Shown: in pieces, positions 1 through 11,649 of the stretch | Layout: the number at the start of each line of letters is the position of its first letter | Numbering within the stretch: the stretch's first letter is position 1 | NCBI GenBank assembly: GCA_947629755.1 | Contig: CANREY010000013.1 | Location: 1-38,697, forward strand | Length of the DNA stretch: 38,697 bases | Direction: 5' to 3' | Source: an uncultured Oscillospiraceae bacterium | GTDB taxonomy: Bacteria > Bacillota > Clostridia > Oscillospirales > Oscillospiraceae | Translations under genes and position numbers: made by a program | Notes under the pieces: generated by a model | Seen by the model: the letters and a program-made list of their open reading frames with translations, nothing else | What the model was told of the DNA's origin: nothing | Databases searched by the model: none

Positions 1-2042
<2,042 letters not shown>

Positions 2043-2066
2043 AAAATAACCTCCGTTTACGAGTTT

Positions 2067-2442
2067 TAAGGCGACGGGAGACGAACCCACGCCGGTTTCT
2101 GGCGGCGGATTTGCGCCCGTGCGTCGTCAAAGCCCTTGGCAATACGGAAGTATTCCCCGCGGGCTTTTCCTTGCCCGGACACAAATCCGCTCGCCAGAAA
2201 CTGCTTCGCACTCCACGCGGTGCAATTTTCGAGCGATTTTCCGTGGGTCGGAGGCCGCCTCAGGGGCCCCCACGCAATCGTGGTTGCGTGGGGAGAGGAG
2301 AAGCGATGCCAGCGCCTGAGCCCGACCGTAGGGAGGGCGAGGCAAAGCGGCATCGGCGACGACGACAAGGCAACGACGACAAGCGGAAAAGCGCCGAAAA
2401 GGGCCCGCGTGGAGCGGCGTGGGTTCGTCTCCCGTCGCCTTA
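2067..2442. mobile_element. MITE-like palindromic element, TA-flanked, no coding capacity
   Basis: Perfect 28-bp terminal inverted repeat TAAGGCGACGGGAGACGAACCCACGCCG at 2067-2094, with its reverse complement at 2415-2442. Internal inverted repeats are 2096-2113/2182-2200 and ~2267-2293. Confidence 0.7.
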
Positions 2443-2629
2443 CGGAATAATTATATTCTCTTTTCCCAGCCAGCGCAAGTAAAATTTCTCTTTTTCCCCA
2501 CATTTGGCCGGGCGTGAGCCAAAAATGTCATAATTAACAAATCGCCTATTGCAATTTTGCCTTTAACATAATAAAATACCTGTTGTAAGCGTATATTTTT
2601 GCGGCGGCGTTTCATGAGGATAATAAAAA

Positions 2630-5458
2630 ATGAAGCATTTAAAGCACGTCTCATCTAAACACGTAAGACGACAGACGAACTGGTCCCTTCTGGCCTTCGC
2701 CATACCCACGGTCTGTATGCTCACCGTTATGGCCATCGGCGGCTACTCCCCCTTCGGCGACTACTCCATGCTCTACTCCGACATGTTCCACCAGTATTAC
2801 CCCTTCTTCGTGGCCTTCCGCAAGGCGCTTCTGGGCGGACACGGCCTTATATACACCTGGAGCGTGGGTATGGGCATGGACTATCTGGGCCTTATCGCAT
2901 ACTATCTCGCCTCGCCTCTCAATCTTCTCGGTATTTTGGTCCCAAAGGGCGCGCTTTTGGGGCTTTTCTCCCTTTTTGTGCCCATAAAGCTCGGTCTGGC
3001 CGGTCTTTTCTTCTCTGTCTTTCTCCGAAAAGCGTTTCGGAAAAACGATATTTCCATCGCCATTTTCGGCAGCTTCTACGCCATGTGCGCTTGGGCGCTG
3101 GGCTATCAGTGGAATCTGATGTGGCTCGACACCTTCGCCCTGCTGCCCTTGGTGGTCCTTGGCGCTGTGGAGCTTCTTCGTGACAGGAAATTCGTCCTCT
3201 ACACCGTTACCCTCTTTCTCTCCGTATTCACAAATTACTACATCGGCCTTTTCACCTGCGTATTTGTGTTTTTGTTCTTTTTCGGCTACGAGCTGTGCCG
3301 CTGGCGTGGCTTTAAACGGTTTTTCACCGATTTGCTCTCCATCGGCTTTTTCTCCCTGCTTGCTATCGGCATGACGGCCGCTTTGGAGCTCCCGGCCCTG
3401 GCGGCCCTTCAGGATACATACTCCGCCGTCAACAAATTCCCCACGGGCTTTCAGCTCAACATCGCCGGTGAGAACACATGGAAGGGCTTTTTTGACGCTG
3501 TTCGGCAGACTCTCGGCAACTCCGGCGCCTGGGCCCCGCTCAATTTCAAGGAGGGCCTTCCCAACATCTACTGCGGCGCTGGAAGCGTGGTGTTGGCTTT
3601 CCTGTGCCTCACCACCCGTAAGGTGAAGCTGCGCGAAAAATTTTTCGGTGTGGCCCTTTTGTTCTTCTTTATCTCAAGCTTCATAATCCGTCAGCTCGAC
3701 TACATCTGGCACGGGTTCCACTTCACCAACATGATACCCTACCGCTTCAGCTTCCTATATAGCTTCGTGCTCCTGTGTATGGCCTACCGGGCTTACCTCC
3801 TGCGACACGAGCTGAGCCCTTGGCAGGTAGCGCTCAGCGGCATACTCGGCGGGGCAGTCATATTCGCCGGGGACGGGCGAGGCGATCCCGTCTACCTCTC
3901 CTGCAATCTGGCGTTCCTCCTGCTGTACACCGGCATTTTGCTCTGGGACACGCTGCCGGAAAAGCTCCGCGTGAGGGCGTCAGCGGCCGGTGAGAGCGCG
4001 CAAGCGCTCAGCGAAGACGATGCACTTGACCCGGACATCTCCGGTGAATTTGACCTGCCGGATATTGAGGTTGAGGCTGATCTCGCCGCCCGCCGGGAGC
4101 TCCGGCAAAAGAGGGCCTCCGTCGCCCTCGCCTGCGTCTTTTGCATTGAGCTCATTGTGAACATTCTCAATTTCGGCGTGAACTTCCCGCCCACCGCCGC
4201 CTCCAACTACCCCAAGGGCACTGTCGACACCTACGAAGCGGTGAGCTACATGGAGGAGCTGGAAAGCGGCAACCCCTTCTACCGGGCGGAGGTCACCCAC
4301 GCCCAGACCTTGAACGACGGGGCGCTCATCGGCTATAACGGCGTGTCCACCTTCACAAGCTCCGTGAACGTAAGCGTTACCCGTTTCATGCAGTCACTTG
4401 GCTACGCCGCCAGAGACAACTATAACCGCTACTGCTTTGAGGAGAGCTCCCCGGTGGCAAATCTCTTTCTCGGCCTTAAGTACATGATAGAGCGTGACGG
4501 ACAGGTGAAGGACAACGCCTATTTTAAGTGCCTCAGGAGCTTCGGTCAGGTCTCCCTTCTTGAGAATAACGCCTACCTCCCCTTGGGCTTCCTCACCCGC
4601 CCGGCCCTTGAGGAGGCCGACCTCACCGACACCGACCCCTTCGTCCTGCAAAACACCATGCTGTCCGCGGCCTCAGGCGTCTCCGGGAACTTCTGGCGCA
4701 ACATACCCACCTTCGACCTTGAGATAAAGGGCACCGAGGGCGTGGAGCTCACCGCCTCCCCCCAGAGCCGCTACTGCTCCTACAAGGGCGGCGCCGGCGG
4801 CACGGTATCGTATTTCTACACCGCCAACAATGAGGGCCTGCTGTGCGTACACCTGAATCTCTCCGCCCGCAACAGCTTCCGGGTCTACAAAAACGACCAG
4901 CTCATTTTCAGCGAGAGCATAACCCTGCCCCAGATGTTCTCCGTTTGTATGGCCGAGCCCGGAGACGTATTTGAGCTCCGCATGGACTGCCGGGCCAATG
5001 AGACGGGCTCCATGACGATAAAGGCCGCCATACTTGACGGCGAGCTCTTTGGTGAGGCCTACGAGGCGCTCTCCGCCTCTCCCCTTGAGCTCACGCGCTT
5101 TGACAGCACCTACGTGGAGGGCAATATAAGCTCCGTGACCGGCGGACTTCTCTACACCTCCATTCCCGACGACGGCAACTGGAGGGCCTTCGTGGACGGA
5201 AAGCCCGCGAAAATAACCGACGTCGGCGGCTGTATGGTGGCGGTCGAGCTGGACGCCGGGGACCACACAGTGACCTTCCGGTACAGCAATACCGCCCTCA
5301 CACTGGGGCTCAAGATAAGCCTCACCTGTGCCATGCTGTTCCTTGCCGCCCTGCTCATTCGCGCCCGGCCCGTAAGGCGTATGGGCAGGCACGAGAAGGG
5401 CCGGAGAAAAATCACCGGCAAAAACGCCGGAGCATATAAGGAGGAGAAAAATGACTGA
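2630..5458 (+). CDS. YfhO family membrane protein
   Basis: 942 aa, multi-TM; N-term GDYSMLYSDMFHQYYPFFVAFRKALLGG..YTWSVGMGMDYLGLIAYYLASPLNLL is typical of YfhO (GT-C-like). Confidence 0.85.
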   Translation: MKHLKHVSSKHVRRQTNWSLLAFAIPTVCMLTVMAIGGYSPFGDYSMLYSDMFHQYYPFFVAFRKALLGGHGLIYTWSVGMGMDYLGLIAYYLASPLNLLGILVPKGALLGLFSLFVPIKLGLAGLFFSVFLRKAFRKNDISIAIFGSFYAMCAWALGYQWNLMWLDTFALLPLVVLGAVELLRDRKFVLYTVTLFLSVFTNYYIGLFTCVFVFLFFFGYELCRWRGFKRFFTDLLSIGFFSLLAIGMTAALELPALAALQDTYSAVNKFPTGFQLNIAGENTWKGFFDAVRQTLGNSGAWAPLNFKEGLPNIYCGAGSVVLAFLCLTTRKVKLREKFFGVALLFFFISSFIIRQLDYIWHGFHFTNMIPYRFSFLYSFVLLCMAYRAYLLRHELSPWQVALSGILGGAVIFAGDGRGDPVYLSCNLAFLLLYTGILLWDTLPEKLRVRASAAGESAQALSEDDALDPDISGEFDLPDIEVEADLAARRELRQKRASVALACVFCIELIVNILNFGVNFPPTAASNYPKGTVDTYEAVSYMEELESGNPFYRAEVTHAQTLNDGALIGYNGVSTFTSSVNVSVTRFMQSLGYAARDNYNRYCFEESSPVANLFLGLKYMIERDGQVKDNAYFKCLRSFGQVSLLENNAYLPLGFLTRPALEEADLTDTDPFVLQNTMLSAASGVSGNFWRNIPTFDLEIKGTEGVELTASPQSRYCSYKGGAGGTVSYFYTANNEGLLCVHLNLSARNSFRVYKNDQLIFSESITLPQMFSVCMAEPGDVFELRMDCRANETGSMTIKAAILDGELFGEAYEALSASPLELTRFDSTYVEGNISSVTGGLLYTSIPDDGNWRAFVDGKPAKITDVGGCMVAVELDAGDHTVTFRYSNTALTLGLKISLTCAMLFLAALLIRARPVRRMGRHEKGRRKITGKNAGAYKEEKND

Positions 5459-6206
5459 GTTTGAGGCACTTCAAAAACGCGTGTCCGTCCGTTCCTATGA
5501 AAGCCGCGCCGTGGAGCCTGAGAAGCTTTCGGAGCTCGCCGCGCTCATTGACGAGATCAATTCCGCCTCCGGCCTGGCCTTCCGGCTCATAAATACAGGC
5601 GACGCCTCCGTCCCCGCGGTGAAGCTCTCCGGGGCCATGTTCTCCGGGACCGTGTCCTCCTGCGCCCTCCTTATCGGCGGAGCGGACGAGATAAGCTCCG
5701 AGATGGTGGGCTACTTCGGCGAGAAGCTGATGCTCCGGGCCGTGTCTCTTGGCCTTGGCGCCTGCTGGGTGGCCGGGACCTTCGACCGCAAATCGGTAAA
5801 CGTGGAGCTCCATGACGACCAGCGCCTCTGGGGCGTTATGCCCCTTGGCTACGCCACGGCGAAGGTGCCCTTAAAACAGCGCACCATTCGGGCCGCAATA
5901 CGGGGAAAGGACCGGAAGCTTGAGGATTTTATCGAGTCCGACCACCCCGTTTCCTCCCTTCCCAAATGGGTCATGGCCGGAGTGGAGGCTGTGAAGGCCG
6001 GCCCCTCCGCCGTAAACCAACAGCCGGTGAACATCGTCTACAAGGACGGCCTCGTCACGGCCCGGATCTGGAAGGAAAAGGCCAATTCCTTAAAATACAA
6101 TGACCTTGGCATCGCAAAATATCAATTTCAGGTGGCCGCCGAGGCCGCCGGTGTCCGCGGATTTTGGAATTTTGGGGACGGCGGGGAATTTATTGCGGAC
6201 AATTGA
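5451..6206 (+). CDS. Nitroreductase family protein
   Basis: MTEFEALQKRVSVRSYESRAVEPEKLSEL..., C-terminal GLGACWVAGTF and PSAVNQQPVNI motifs; overlaps the YfhO 3' end by 8 nt. Confidence 0.8.
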   Translation: MTEFEALQKRVSVRSYESRAVEPEKLSELAALIDEINSASGLAFRLINTGDASVPAVKLSGAMFSGTVSSCALLIGGADEISSEMVGYFGEKLMLRAVSLGLGACWVAGTFDRKSVNVELHDDQRLWGVMPLGYATAKVPLKQRTIRAAIRGKDRKLEDFIESDHPVSSLPKWVMAGVEAVKAGPSAVNQQPVNIVYKDGLVTARIWKEKANSLKYNDLGIAKYQFQVAAEAAGVRGFWNFGDGGEFIADN

Positions 6207-6271
6207 GCGAAAAGCAATGGCTTTCGTCAATTAATGTCAGCTTCAGGCAAATAATTGTTGACGGTTTTACT

Positions 6272-6352
6272 GGAATTTTCAGCATCATTGACGGATAATA
6301 GAACCGGCGGAGGATATTCGCCCCGCGCGGATATTTCCGTCATGAAAATTCC
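6272..6352 (+). promoter_or_regulatory. Candidate structured 5' UTR upstream of the small ORF
   Basis: Nested inverted repeats GGAATTTTC (6272-6280)/GAAAATTCC (6344-6352) and TGACGGA (6289-6295)/TCCGTCA (6336-6342), ending at the RBS GGGAGG. Confidence 0.4.
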
Positions 6353-6365
6353 GGGAGGCGTCAAG

Positions 6366-6635
6366 ATGAAAACAAAGTACACAAAGCTCATGATGGCCAG
6401 GGTCTCTGGAATGACATTATCCTATTTCCTCACCGAAGCCCAGGTCGAGATCGACGGCAAGCCGCGCTTACGCTACGGCGCGGCGGTGGAAACTCAGGGC
6501 GGAGACCGCGCCGAGGTCACGGACATGTACTCCGAAAAGGCCCCGGCTGAGGAATTTATCTCAAAGCTCCGCCGCTGTCTCGTAACGCCCATAACCTTAA
6601 AGGACGTGGCCTACGACGAAATTTGCTCGGTTTGA
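6366..6635 (+). CDS. Small conserved protein, DUF6514-like
   Basis: MKTKYTKLMMARVSGMTLSYFLTEAQVEIDGKPRLRYGAAVE...; GGGAGG RBS precedes ATG at 6366. The ORF-track start at 6255 is probably too long. Confidence 0.55.
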   Translation: MKTKYTKLMMARVSGMTLSYFLTEAQVEIDGKPRLRYGAAVETQGGDRAEVTDMYSEKAPAEEFISKLRRCLVTPITLKDVAYDEICSV

Positions 6636-6640
6636 TACGC

Positions 6641-6677
6641 AAAAAGAGGTAGAGCATCACACGCTCTACCTCTTTTT
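6641..6677. terminator. Bidirectional rho-independent terminator between convergent genes
   Basis: AAAAAGAGGTAGAGC-atcacac-GCTCTACCTCTTTTT. Confidence 0.9.
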
Positions 6678-6703
6678 GATTTATATCAGGTTGTGTTATT
6701 ATA

Positions 6704-8788
6704 TTACTTTTCCGCCGGGGAGTTGGAGGCGATGAAGGTGCCGAGCTGTACCCCCGACATGACGATTGCCGCCACCCATAAGGGGAGCACGCCGACGATA
6801 GCGAGTATCGCCGCGAGACACCGGACGCCGGCGTAGACCGTATTGGTCAGCGTCACACTGCGGCTGGCGCTCCTTGCGTATCTTATAAGCTTCGGAAGCT
6901 TCATAAGTCCCCCGGTGGGGATTATGACGTCCGGGAACTTGTCCGTGGCGTCAAGGCCCACGCCCAATGTCACGCCGATGTTGGCCATCTCAAGAAGCTC
7001 CCGGTCCTCACCGGCGCGGCTCACGACGATGAGCCTGTCCTCCCGCTCCTGAGTGTCTATAATATAGCGGAGTCTTGCGGCCTTGTCCTGTGGGCGGCAA
7101 TCGGAATAAATCTCCGAGATATTGACGCTCTTGCCCACATTCGTGGCGCTGAGGGCGTTGTCCCCGGTCATGAGGGCCACATTGGCCACTCTCTCCCGCC
7201 GCAGGGCCGAGGCCACGCTCTGGGCCCCCTCGCTCAGGGAGTCGGCGAAATCTATGCGCCCTACGCAGCTGCGGCCCACGCTCACAAATACGCAGGTGTC
7301 GCCGCTTACATAGAGGTCCCCCTTTATGCCGAGCCTCTCCATGAAATCTATGTTGCCCACGCCCACGATCTGGTTGCCCTCCATCATCACCATACTGCCG
7401 TAGCCCGGCTGTACGCGGTGGCGGAGTATGCGGCTCTTATCGGGCTCAAAGCCGGAGTAGTCCCGGATCGCCCGCATAAGCGGGTGGCCTGAGTAGGCCC
7501 CCGCGTAGGAGGCGAGGTAGAGTAGCTGTTTTTCGCTTATCCTCACCGGGTCCACGGCCCTCACAGTGTAATTGCCATCAGTCAGGGTGCCGGTCTTATT
7601 GAAGACCACAGAGCTTGCGTTGGCCGCGTCGGCCATCACGTCCGCCCCGGCGAAGCACACCCCGGCGGCAAAGGAGCTCTCCACGGAGTTGAGATAGGCT
7701 ATAAGCGCCGCGGCCTCGCCGTAAAAGGCGCACAGCGACAGCACCACAGCTCCTCTTGCCACCCATTTTGCAAAGTCCATGCCGTCAATAAGCGGCGGTA
7801 TAAGCGACACGAAAAGCCCCAGCACGAGCCCGCCCAGAAGCGTAAGGCGCTCTATCCTGCGCTGGTCCTCCATGGGCCTCATTCTCCCGCTCAGCACTCC
7901 ACGGACGCAGGCCATGCGCCTCAGTGTGGCCCTTGGGTCCTCAGGCTCCTCGCTTCGGCTGAGCCTGTCGGATATGATGTCCAGCTCCCGCTCGCAGTAG
8001 GCCGAGACCATATAGCGGCACACGTTGAACATGACGGCGGCGATGGCGGCCTCCACCAGATGGGCGGAGAGGCCGTAGATAATCACGGCGGCGAACATAA
8101 TGAAGCTTGCGGGAAGCCTCCCTGAGCCCATGTCGCCCAGTCCTCCCACGAAAAGCGGCACGCAGGCGATCACAAGTGCCCCGATAACGAGTACGCTCCA
8201 CGCCGGGTCCGGCAGGTCCGCCACGACGGCAGTACCGAGAATGAGCAGTGACAGCACCATTGCCGCCAAAAGGCCGAGAAAGCCGTTCGACACACTGAAG
8301 GGCAGACCGCGGGGCGGCTCGTCCTCCCACTCCTCCGCCTCCGGCGCCTCCTCCGGCTCCTCGTAGCGGCGGCGGGAGCGCCTCGGCTTTTTGGGAGCGT
8401 AGTCCTCCCCATCGTCCTCAAGCCCGTCAAAGCCGTCCTCACGGTCATAGCCGCCTTCCGGGGCGTATTCCCGGACGTACTCATGCTCCGGCGCATACTC
8501 CGGCTCCCGTCCCCGCCGTGTCTCCGGCGGATAATCCGGCTCCCTTGCGCGCTCAGGCTCCCGCTCATACCGGGCCTCCGGGCTGTACTCCGGCTCCGGC
8601 GCGTACTCAGGCTCCATTGAGCTTCTTGTGTCGGGCGTATATCCCCTCTCCGGGGCGCTCTCGCTCGTCGGACGTGGCTTCTCTCCCCTGGCCTCGGCCA
8701 GTATCTCGTCCACCGTATAGCCCGACGGGTCAACTCCGTCCATCGACTGGTCCGACAGGCCCTCAAGGTCAATATTTCTTCTATCCAT
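6704..8788 (-). CDS. P-type ATPase-like protein with degenerate catalytic motifs (predicted pseudoenzyme) and charged repetitive N-terminus
   Basis: SSVVFNKTGTLTDG (canonical VVFDKTGTLT), SGHPLMRAIRD, LMTGDNALSATNVG; the GDGxND region reads VVSRAGEDRELLEMANIGVTLG; no CPC motif and no TGES actuator. Confidence 0.8.
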   Translation of the reverse strand: MDRRNIDLEGLSDQSMDGVDPSGYTVDEILAEARGEKPRPTSESAPERGYTPDTRSSMEPEYAPEPEYSPEARYEREPERAREPDYPPETRRGREPEYAPEHEYVREYAPEGGYDREDGFDGLEDDGEDYAPKKPRRSRRRYEEPEEAPEAEEWEDEPPRGLPFSVSNGFLGLLAAMVLSLLILGTAVVADLPDPAWSVLVIGALVIACVPLFVGGLGDMGSGRLPASFIMFAAVIIYGLSAHLVEAAIAAVMFNVCRYMVSAYCERELDIISDRLSRSEEPEDPRATLRRMACVRGVLSGRMRPMEDQRRIERLTLLGGLVLGLFVSLIPPLIDGMDFAKWVARGAVVLSLCAFYGEAAALIAYLNSVESSFAAGVCFAGADVMADAANASSVVFNKTGTLTDGNYTVRAVDPVRISEKQLLYLASYAGAYSGHPLMRAIRDYSGFEPDKSRILRHRVQPGYGSMVMMEGNQIVGVGNIDFMERLGIKGDLYVSGDTCVFVSVGRSCVGRIDFADSLSEGAQSVASALRRERVANVALMTGDNALSATNVGKSVNISEIYSDCRPQDKAARLRYIIDTQEREDRLIVVSRAGEDRELLEMANIGVTLGVGLDATDKFPDVIIPTGGLMKLPKLIRYARSASRSVTLTNTVYAGVRCLAAILAIVGVLPLWVAAIVMSGVQLGTFIASNSPAEK

Positions 8789-8887
8789 TATCTCACCACC
8801 CGGTAAAATGGGAAGCGACCGAAGCCCCGAAAGCCCAAGGCCCGATCGCTTCCTTACATTTACGTCAATCGGTATTTTTTAAATATC

Positions 8888-9856
8888 TTACGCCTTACCG
8901 GCACAGCCGAGAACGTCGATGAGCTTGTGGGTCACGACGGCCTTTATGTTGGCGCGAGCCGGGGTCAGGTACTGGCGGGGGTCGAAGTGGTCGGGGTGCT
9001 CCGCGAAATACTTGCGGACGGAGCCGGTCATTGCAAGGCGCAGGTCGGAGTCAATGTTTATCTTGCACACGGAGAGCGTGGCGGCCTTGCGAAGCTGTTC
9101 CTCAGGTATACCCACGGCGTCTGGCATCTTGCCGCCGTTTTCGTTGATCATCTTCACATACTCCTGGGGCACGCTGGAGGAGCCGTGGAGCACGATGGGG
9201 AAGCCGGGCAGACGGCGGGAGACCTCCTCAAGTATGTCGAACCTCAGCGGAGGGGGAACGAGTATGCCCTGCTCGTTGCGGGTGCACTGGGCGGCGGTGA
9301 ACTTGTAAGCGCCGTGGCTTGTGCCGATGGCGATGGCAAGGGAGTCACAGCCGGTCTTCTGTACGAACTCCTCAACCTCCTCCGGGCGGGTGTAGCTGGA
9401 ATCCTCGGCGGAGACGTTGACCTCGTCCTCCACTCCGGCAAGAGAGCCAAGCTCGGCCTCCACAACCACGCCGTGGTCGTGGGCGTACTCCACCACCTTG
9501 CGGGTGATCTCGATGTTCTCCTTGAAGGGCTTGGAGCTTGCGTCGATCATGACGGAGGTGAAGCCGCCGTCGATGCAGGACTTGCAGGTCTCAAAGTCCG
9601 GGCCGTGGTCCAGATGCAGCGCGATGGGGATATTGGGGCACTCGATGACAGCGGCCTCCACCAGCTTCACAAGGTAGATGTGGTTGGCGTAAGCGCGGGC
9701 GCCCTTGCTGACCTGGAGGATCAGGGGGGCGTTCTGCTCACGGGCCGCCTCGGTGATACCCTGGACTATCTCCATGTTGTTGACATTGAAGGCGCCAACG
9801 GCGTAGCCGCCGTCGTAGGCCTTTTTGAACATCTCGGTTGTTGTGACTAAAGGCAT
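8888..9856 (-). CDS. fba: Class II fructose-bisphosphate aldolase
   Basis: MPLVTTTEMFKKAYDGGYAVGAFNVNNMEIVQGITEAA..., HLDHGPDFETC, MIDASSKPF; RBS AGGAGT upstream of ATG at 9856. Confidence 0.93.
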   Translation of the reverse strand: MPLVTTTEMFKKAYDGGYAVGAFNVNNMEIVQGITEAAREQNAPLILQVSKGARAYANHIYLVKLVEAAVIECPNIPIALHLDHGPDFETCKSCIDGGFTSVMIDASSKPFKENIEITRKVVEYAHDHGVVVEAELGSLAGVEDEVNVSAEDSSYTRPEEVEEFVQKTGCDSLAIAIGTSHGAYKFTAAQCTRNEQGILVPPPLRFDILEEVSRRLPGFPIVLHGSSSVPQEYVKMINENGGKMPDAVGIPEEQLRKAATLSVCKINIDSDLRLAMTGSVRKYFAEHPDHFDPRQYLTPARANIKAVVTHKLIDVLGCAGKA

Positions 9857-10068
9857 ATATATCACTCCTATGTAGAAATTTAGGGGTCACTTTAAGTTTA
9901 TTATACCATATCATTCGGTCAATTCAAGTATAAAAAATATTAAATTTACCTTTCCGTGGAAAAAATTCCGCTCAGCCTGTCCCCTGCCCGCGCCGCTTTT
10001 TTGATAATACTATACTAATGTATCAAAATACCGTCAAAACGGTAAAAACGCGGTCAAAAATCAAAAAT

Positions 10069-10090
10069 CCCTCCCGGAAAACCGGGAGGG
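10069..10090 (-). terminator. Rho-independent terminator after the aminotransferase
   Basis: CCCTCCCGG-tttt-CCGGGAGGG followed on the minus strand by ATTTTTGATTTTTG. Confidence 0.85.
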
Positions 10091-10097
10091 CGGTAAT

Positions 10098-11297
10098 TTA
10101 CGCGAGAGGCTCGTTATTTAAGAATTTCTCCAGCCTGTCGAGACCCTTTTTGATGTTCTCGATGCTGGTGGCGTAGCTCCAACGTATGTGGTTCTGGGAG
10201 CCGAAGGCCGCGCCGGGGACGGTGGCCACAAGTCCGTGCTTCAAAAGGGCTTGGGCAAAGTCGTCGGCGTTCTCGATCTTCTCCCCACAGAGGGTGGAGC
10301 CGAATGTCTTACTGACGTTCATAAAGATATAAAAGGCCCCGTCGGGAGGAAGACAGCTGACCTTGTCCATGGCGTTCACGCGGCTCACAAAGTACTCCCG
10401 CCTCTTGGCAAACTCCCGGCGCATATCCTCAACGCATGTCTGGTCCCCGGCGTAGGCCGCCACGGAGGCGTACTGGGCGATGTTGCTGGCGTTGCCGGTG
10501 GAGTGGCTGAGGTAGGTGTCCATGAGCTTTATGATGGGCTGAGGCCCCGCGGCAAAGCCGATACGCCAGCCGGTCATGGCGTAGGTCTTGGATACGCCGT
10601 TGACTATGACGGTCCTCTTGGCGAGCTCCGGGTCGATGGCGGCGGCGGAGACGAACTTGCCCTCATAGACCAGCGTGGCGTATATCTCGTCGTCAATGAG
10701 ATAGAGGTCGTTGTCGACTATGACCTTCGAAAGGGCCCTCAGCTCCTCCTCGGAATAGAGCATACCCGTGGGGTTGGAGGGGTTCGTGAGTATGAGGCAC
10801 TTTGTCTTGTCGGTTATGGCGGACTTGAGCTGTTCGGGGCTTATCTTGAATCTGGTGGACTCGTCGGTCCTGAGTATCACCGGCGTCGCGCCGCACATGC
10901 GTATGGCCTCCTCGTAGGTGACCCAGTAGGGCGCGGGAAGTATCACCTCGTCGCCGGGGTTAAGCATGACGCGCATTGCTATGTACAGGACGTGCTTCGC
11001 GCCGGAGGACACGCAGATGTTCTTGTTCTCGTACTCCAGACCGAAGCTGGCCTTCATATAGTCGCATATGGCCTTCTTGAGCGGCGCAATGCCGGAGGAG
11101 GCGGTGTAGTAGGACTTGTTCGTCTCAATGGCCTCGATGCCGGCCTTTTTTATGTGGTCGGGCGTGTAAAAATCAGTCTCGCCCGCGCCGAAGCTGACCA
11201 CGTCCACGCCTTGTGCCTTCAGCTCCTGACTGAGGGCGTTTATGGCGAGAGTGGCCGAGGGTTTGATGGCGGAGGCGACACCGGAGAGACTTTTCAT
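10098..11297 (-). CDS. Pyridoxal-phosphate-dependent aminotransferase (aspartate aminotransferase type)
   Basis: MKSLSGVASAIKPSATLAINALSQELKAQGVDVVSFGAGETDFYTP..., SNPTGMLY, VNGVSKTYAMTGWRIGF. Confidence 0.92.
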   Translation of the reverse strand: MKSLSGVASAIKPSATLAINALSQELKAQGVDVVSFGAGETDFYTPDHIKKAGIEAIETNKSYYTASSGIAPLKKAICDYMKASFGLEYENKNICVSSGAKHVLYIAMRVMLNPGDEVILPAPYWVTYEEAIRMCGATPVILRTDESTRFKISPEQLKSAITDKTKCLILTNPSNPTGMLYSEEELRALSKVIVDNDLYLIDDEIYATLVYEGKFVSAAAIDPELAKRTVIVNGVSKTYAMTGWRIGFAAGPQPIIKLMDTYLSHSTGNASNIAQYASVAAYAGDQTCVEDMRREFAKRREYFVSRVNAMDKVSCLPPDGAFYIFMNVSKTFGSTLCGEKIENADDFAQALLKHGLVATVPGAAFGSQNHIRWSYATSIENIKKGLDRLEKFLNNEPLA

Positions 11298-11649
11298 GAC
11301 AGGATTACCCCTTATTTCATTTAGATTTTACAGTCATTATATGCGCTATCCTGCATTTTTGCAAGTATCCAACGCCATTTTCATATGAATATGAATTTTC
11401 ATCAACCCCTGACTTTCATATTTTGTGCAAAATAACATGCTTTAGCGAATTTACTCAGCGTCGGCTGATTTTACGGCGTTATCAAGCGGCGCCCTTATGG
11501 GCCCGATTTGGGAGCACATCTTATTATTTAGATCCGTTATTTTGCCTCCCCTGCCAACTTTTCCTCCGGCGTATCAAAAGAAATCTCCCCGCAAATAATA
11601 AGCACCGCTAAGATTTTATGGTCTGAGACCATATACTCAAGGAGGAACT

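Noticed and set aside
2066-2503. Several overlapping ORFs on both strands (2066-2503, 2111-2482, 2136-2450 and others)
   Set aside because: All lie in the palindromic MITE-like element; no conserved protein features or consistent RBS.
8927-9850. 307-aa ORF antisense to fba
   Set aside because: Mirror ORF of a well-conserved aldolase; no recognisable motifs.
10188-11324. 378-aa ORF antisense to the aminotransferase
   Set aside because: Same antisense artefact; GC-rich third positions suppress stops.
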